Part shown: positions 61,016 through 64,000 of the stretch, piece by piece
Layout: each line of letters starts with the position of its first letter
How positions within the stretch are numbered: position 1 is the stretch's first letter
NCBI GenBank assembly: GCA_026702755.1
Contig: JAPPBX010000017.1
Span: forward strand, 77,743 to 141,742
Direction: 5' to 3'
DNA from: Candidatus Poribacteria bacterium
GTDB lineage: Bacteria; Poribacteria; WGA-4E; WGA-3G
Length of the DNA: 64,000 bases
Translations under genes and position numbers: made by a program
Notes under the pieces: generated by a model
What the model was told of the DNA's origin: nothing
Database searches by the model: none
Seen by the model: only the letters and a program-made list of their open reading frames with translations

Positions 61016-63013
61016 ATGAAAATCTTAACAATTGGACTGCTCATTCTGGTAGTGATCGGTGGACAACTGAATGCTGATGACCATTCGGCAGCTAACAAAA
61101 AAATTACACTTAGTCTTGATGGCACTTCAGAGGTGTCTGTCAAAGGGTTCATTGCCCCGATCGGAGATGCCGTTTCCAATTCTGGTAAGAACTGGGATGC
61201 CTTGACAAATATGCGAGTTGTTGAACCGGAAAAGCAATATCCGGTATTGGTCTTTCATGCTTTCCTGCCAGATAAACCGGTTTCAGTTGGTGAAATCTGG
61301 AAGGTCGAGCAAGATGGGGCACTGGAGTTGCTGCGGCAGCTGCACCCTAATCCAAGTTTAAATATGCATATTAACGTTGGAGATTCTTATGGGCTGTGGG
61401 CATGTTTACGTGCTTACAATGATGAATTTGCCGATATTGTGTTTCGCATCCATGCAGAATTTGTCTTTAAGGATGGCTGGTTCACACCCTCCCAGTTTGC
61501 CGGGCATCTTGTGATCAATCGCGTTAAAGAAAGCGTCGCATTTTTCGTGATGCGTGTCCCAGATGGTCCGGTAAACTTTGATTTTAATCGGACAACATCC
61601 CATGGACGCACAGCAGGTGCGGGCTTTTGTTCGCAAGTGGAACTCCGTTCTGGATTGCAAGATACGCTGGAAAATGTTGAATTTGGAACATCTATTACCC
61701 AAGAAGCTGCTGAACATACTTTAGCACTGCGCTTCTACAAATCGCAGGAAATTAATTGGGTGCCGCCGGACGAGGTCTTGGAAATCGTGCAAGCACAACA
61801 GAAACCGATTCACGCTATTTCTATAGACGGACCCTTGATGGATGAATCCTGCTGAGGGAGCGGCAAAACTATGAGGGCAGTTGTCCTCTCAAACGACCGT
61901 ATCATCAAATTCTTGAACGAAAATTTCATCAATACTTGGGTGTCGAATGTCGAATTAGAGCGCACACCTTTTAAGCAGGAATTCATGGCACTGAGACGGC
62001 AGCAAGGATTCAAGCCGTTTGACAAAACGCATCCTTTAGCACAGGCAATTATGAAAGGTTGGAAGAAGCATTCACCCTCGGATTCTTTGATTCTCTCACC
62101 GGATCTTGAGTTGATGGGCAGACAGCCCGTCAATGAGCTTTCTGGAGACTGGGCAGGGGGCTACCTTACATTTCTCAAGGAATCGTTAGCAGGAAAACTT
62201 GCAGGATTCGCGGAGGAGACCCCGGAACCACAATCAACGGGTAGTGGTGGGTCCCATAACTCAGATGCTGTTCCTATTGGTGGTTTGAATGTTGTACTCA
62301 CCCCCCAGAAGCTTGAACAGGAAAGCCTCAGCATTTTTCGGACCCCAAAACGAGGTTATCAAGATTATACTGTCGTTGAAATTGATACGACAGCGTTTAA
62401 AGATGGTGGTGTGCTTACGATTGATATATCAGTAGGGAGTGCTGAACCTGCGGGGTCATTTGATCTTTATGCTGGTGATACTGAACTCCCCACAGAAGGT
62501 ATGCCTCACGGGGCGCTTGCCTCTGCATGGGATGTGCCTTCCGGTGAAACGGGAACAATCAAGTATCGTTTCAACCGGGGGAAAGTTTTTAAGTTGGGCG
62601 GTACTGGCAGTTGGTTCAGTGAAGAAGGGAGTATCAACGCTTTTTTGGCAAAAATCTCTGTTGAACCGGATCAGAAACCAGAACCGAAAAAAGTGTCATC
62701 GGCGCGTTCAGAGCAATCTGCGGAAGATGTGATGAACACTTTCGTGGAAGCATTTAAGAATCTTGATTCGGAGATAATAAACTCAATGCTAACAGGGGAT
62801 GCCAGAGAAGAATTTGACATGGATACTGAAAACCTGACAGAGGATATGCGTACTCAGTTCAGTCAAATATTGCGTCACATGGAGATTTTGAGCAGCGAAT
62901 ATGTGGGTGATGAATTTCACTTCCGATTGAGAGTGCCTGGTTCAAATCCGCCAGAAGTATCTGTTAAGATGCGAAAAGTAGAGGGTATCTGGCTCATTTA
63001 TGATGCCAAGTGA
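61016..63013 (+). CDS. selN: Selenoprotein N-like protein 4 (Sec at codon 280) with extra C-terminal domain
   Basis: 665 residues with one in-frame TGA (61853-61855). Start ATG after TAAGGAGATTAAAA, a leader nearly identical to that of selN-3. Signal peptide MKILTIGLLILVVIGGQLNA. SELENON core (SVKGFIAPIGDAV, FHAFLPDKPVSVGEIWKV, RIHAEF) and redox site GPLMDESC-Sec-GSGKTMRAVVLS. The C-terminal beta domain is followed by about 110 further residues absent from the other copies: a Lys/Pro/Ser linker and then SAEDVMNTFVEAFKNLDSEIINSML to VSVKMRKVEGIWLIYDAK, the layout of an NTF2/DUF4878-like domain. The gene ends at TGA. Close to selN-3 in sequence, so a recent duplication with domain gain. Confidence 0.9.
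61853..61888 (+). promoter_or_regulatory. Sec UGA codon and bacterial SECIS hairpin, selN-4
   Basis: TGA, then 17 bases, then GAGGGC, loop AGTT, GTCCTC (61873-61888), identical to the selN-3 hairpin. Confidence 0.8.
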
Positions 63014-63145
63014 TTTAAATTGCGGTGCGTGGAACGATATGTATAAGCAGGTTGGACGTAAGGTCTATGGATTTTCGTCCAACCTTGCAGATCCACTATC
63101 ATTCTTAGGGATTCTCCAAGTTTAATTCTTCGGAGGTAAACGAGA

Positions 63146-63361
63146 CTGCGCAACTACCTCAAGGAAAATGACATCCACTGGCGGCAAATTTTCAGCGGAC
63201 AAAAATGGAAAAGTCCTCTCGTCCAACAGTATCATATTCGTTCCATTCCCGCACCGTGGCTTATTGATAGAGATGGCACACTCATCTCACGCGAAGCCAG
63301 AGGGATGAAGTTAGAACGACTTGTAATAGAAGCACTCAAGGATAAGACCGCGAATGAATAG
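63146..63361 (+). pseudogene. C-terminal fragment of a TlpA-type thioredoxin-like protein
   Basis: 71 codons without a start: LRNYLKENDIHWRQIF, then VQQYHIRSIPAPWLIDRDG (the cis-Pro strand and following hairpin of redoxins), then KLERLVIEALKD. The N-terminal half with the CxxC motif is missing and a TAA stands just upstream. It is probably the remains of a peroxiredoxin/TlpA gene adjoining the selenoprotein cluster. Confidence 0.6.
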
Positions 63362-63385
63362 CCGAAATTGACAAAGGGGAACAAA

Positions 63386-63898
63386 ATGAAACGGTTTTTG
63401 ATACTTTTTCTGGCAGTTAGCGTAATGCTAAGTTTCATAGCAATCTCATTAGAAAGCATACCTGTCCAAGAATTTCCAGAACATTCCGGGAACATCAAAA
63501 TCTTTCTTGACATTGCAGGGGACGAAGAACTTAAACCTTTAGTAGAGGAACATTTTCTTCAAGCCTTTAGTAGAGCCGAAAATATAAGTGTTGTTTTGGA
63601 GATTGAAAAAGGTGTATCCTATGTGGTATCCATCGTTCTCGTTGAAGCACGAGTTGGAGAAGATCGGCGAAAAACCGGTAATATTGTTGCCTGTGTTCAG
63701 TATATTGATTATTTTGATAACAGTATTCTCAAACCGGATGTTGCTGTGTCAAATTGGCAACGCGTTAACGATCTCACAGTAAACCTGATTGAACATTCTC
63801 AAGCAGGTTTGCACCTATTTCCTAAGAATGATTTAGGAAACGTGGCAAGCGGTGTCGTTGCTAAATTTCAGAAACTATTTTTGGAAGCGCGTGAATAG
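63386..63898 (+). CDS. Exported hypothetical protein
   Basis: 170 residues from the ATG after AAAGGGG; an upstream TTG would add six residues. Signal peptide MKRFLILFLAVSVMLSFIAISLES. The mature part is alpha/beta with SVVLEIEKGVSYVVSIVLVEARVGEDRRKTGNI and a helical C-terminus (AKFQKLFLEARE). No family recognised. No ECF-type element lies directly upstream. Confidence 0.65.
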   Translation: MKRFLILFLAVSVMLSFIAISLESIPVQEFPEHSGNIKIFLDIAGDEELKPLVEEHFLQAFSRAENISVVLEIEKGVSYVVSIVLVEARVGEDRRKTGNIVACVQYIDYFDNSILKPDVAVSNWQRVNDLTVNLIEHSQAGLHLFPKNDLGNVASGVVAKFQKLFLEARE

Positions 63899-63966
63899 TC
63901 AAGTCCCGTAGATGCGGGGAACGCTCAATACTATCTCATAAGAAATTTGAAAAGGAGAATACTGAA

Positions 63967-64000
63967 ATGAAAGTAATTTTGACTGTGGCGATGATCCTGA
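63967..64000 (+). CDS. Start of a further gene, cut by window edge
   Basis: AAAAGGAGAATACTGAA precedes ATG; the 11 visible residues (MKVILTVAMIL) look like a signal peptide. The rest lies outside the window. Confidence 0.45.
   Translation, partial: MKVILTVAMIL

Noticed and set aside
54530-63013. TGA read as Trp (altered genetic code)
   Set aside because: TGA ends many intact genes in the window, TGG is used for Trp throughout, and no other gene needs readthrough.
1-64000. CRISPR arrays, tRNA or rRNA genes
   Set aside because: No regularly spaced direct repeats, no cloverleaf with a T-loop consensus and no conserved rRNA segment was recognised by eye; a tRNAscan or Infernal run could still find one.

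Overview
The window looks like a chromosomal segment from a free-living, Gram-negative-type bacterium of moderate GC content. It has KDO sugar activation (kdsB), many Sec-exported and lipoproteins, LamG-type secreted lectin-fold proteins, several phytanoyl-CoA dioxygenase (PhyH) enzymes, TRAP and ABC uptake systems and the futalosine menaquinone route. This mix, together with bacterial homologues of selenoprotein N, fits Candidatus Poribacteria. That assignment is inference from remembered gene content; no search was run. No rRNA, tRNA or CRISPR array was recognised.

Layout. 1-7.6 kb: a truncated hypothetical gene, a BatA-like VWA protein, a branched-chain amino-acid ABC uptake operon without its ATPases, lipoproteins, a PAP2 phosphatase and a small HTH protein. 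7.7-10.5 kb: three tandem secreted LamG paralogues. 10.7-17.6 kb: kdsB-pyrG, two larA-type racemases and two TRAP membrane subunits. 17.7-22.1 kb: a LamG protein, a two-gene membrane module, an enolase-superfamily enzyme, and a stretch of broken defence/toxin genes. 22.2-33.2 kb: hydrolases, a probable oxidative phosphonate-cleavage pair, a metallophosphoesterase, two more PhyH enzymes, an amidohydrolase and part of a BMP-type nucleoside ABC transporter. 33.5-43.2 kb: two secreted beta-sandwich proteins, a TPR protein, a UbiD-type decarboxylase, a TrxB-like reductase, polA and an RRM protein with a long leader. 43.4-54.1 kb: LamG, trpS, a SAM hydroxide adenosyltransferase, a sugar isomerase, mqnE-mqnA, a Fur-family regulator, two secreted paralogues, an IscU-like/IscA-like pair and a GH32 glycosidase.

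54.4-63.0 kb is the most remarkable part. Four paralogous genes are each interrupted by one in-frame TGA immediately after a conserved Asn/Asp-Glu-Ser-Cys, and each reads on in the same frame into a conserved second half. The joined proteins resemble eukaryotic selenoprotein N (SELENON; SCUG motif, FRIHAEF block). A hairpin begins exactly 17 nt after each TGA, as expected for bacterial SECIS elements. Three transcripts covering this cluster start behind a shared 27-bp element of ECF-sigma type (GCAACC, 17 nt, CGTC). Conventional gene calling would break these four selenoproteins into eight false genes.

A second theme is a short C-terminal tag, roughly KLATTWGxLK followed by 0-4 mostly polar residues, on ten exported proteins with unrelated folds. 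It looks like an undescribed sorting or anchoring signal. A third theme is small dispersed palindromes, one class of which has a variable stem and a conserved TCCTAC tail.
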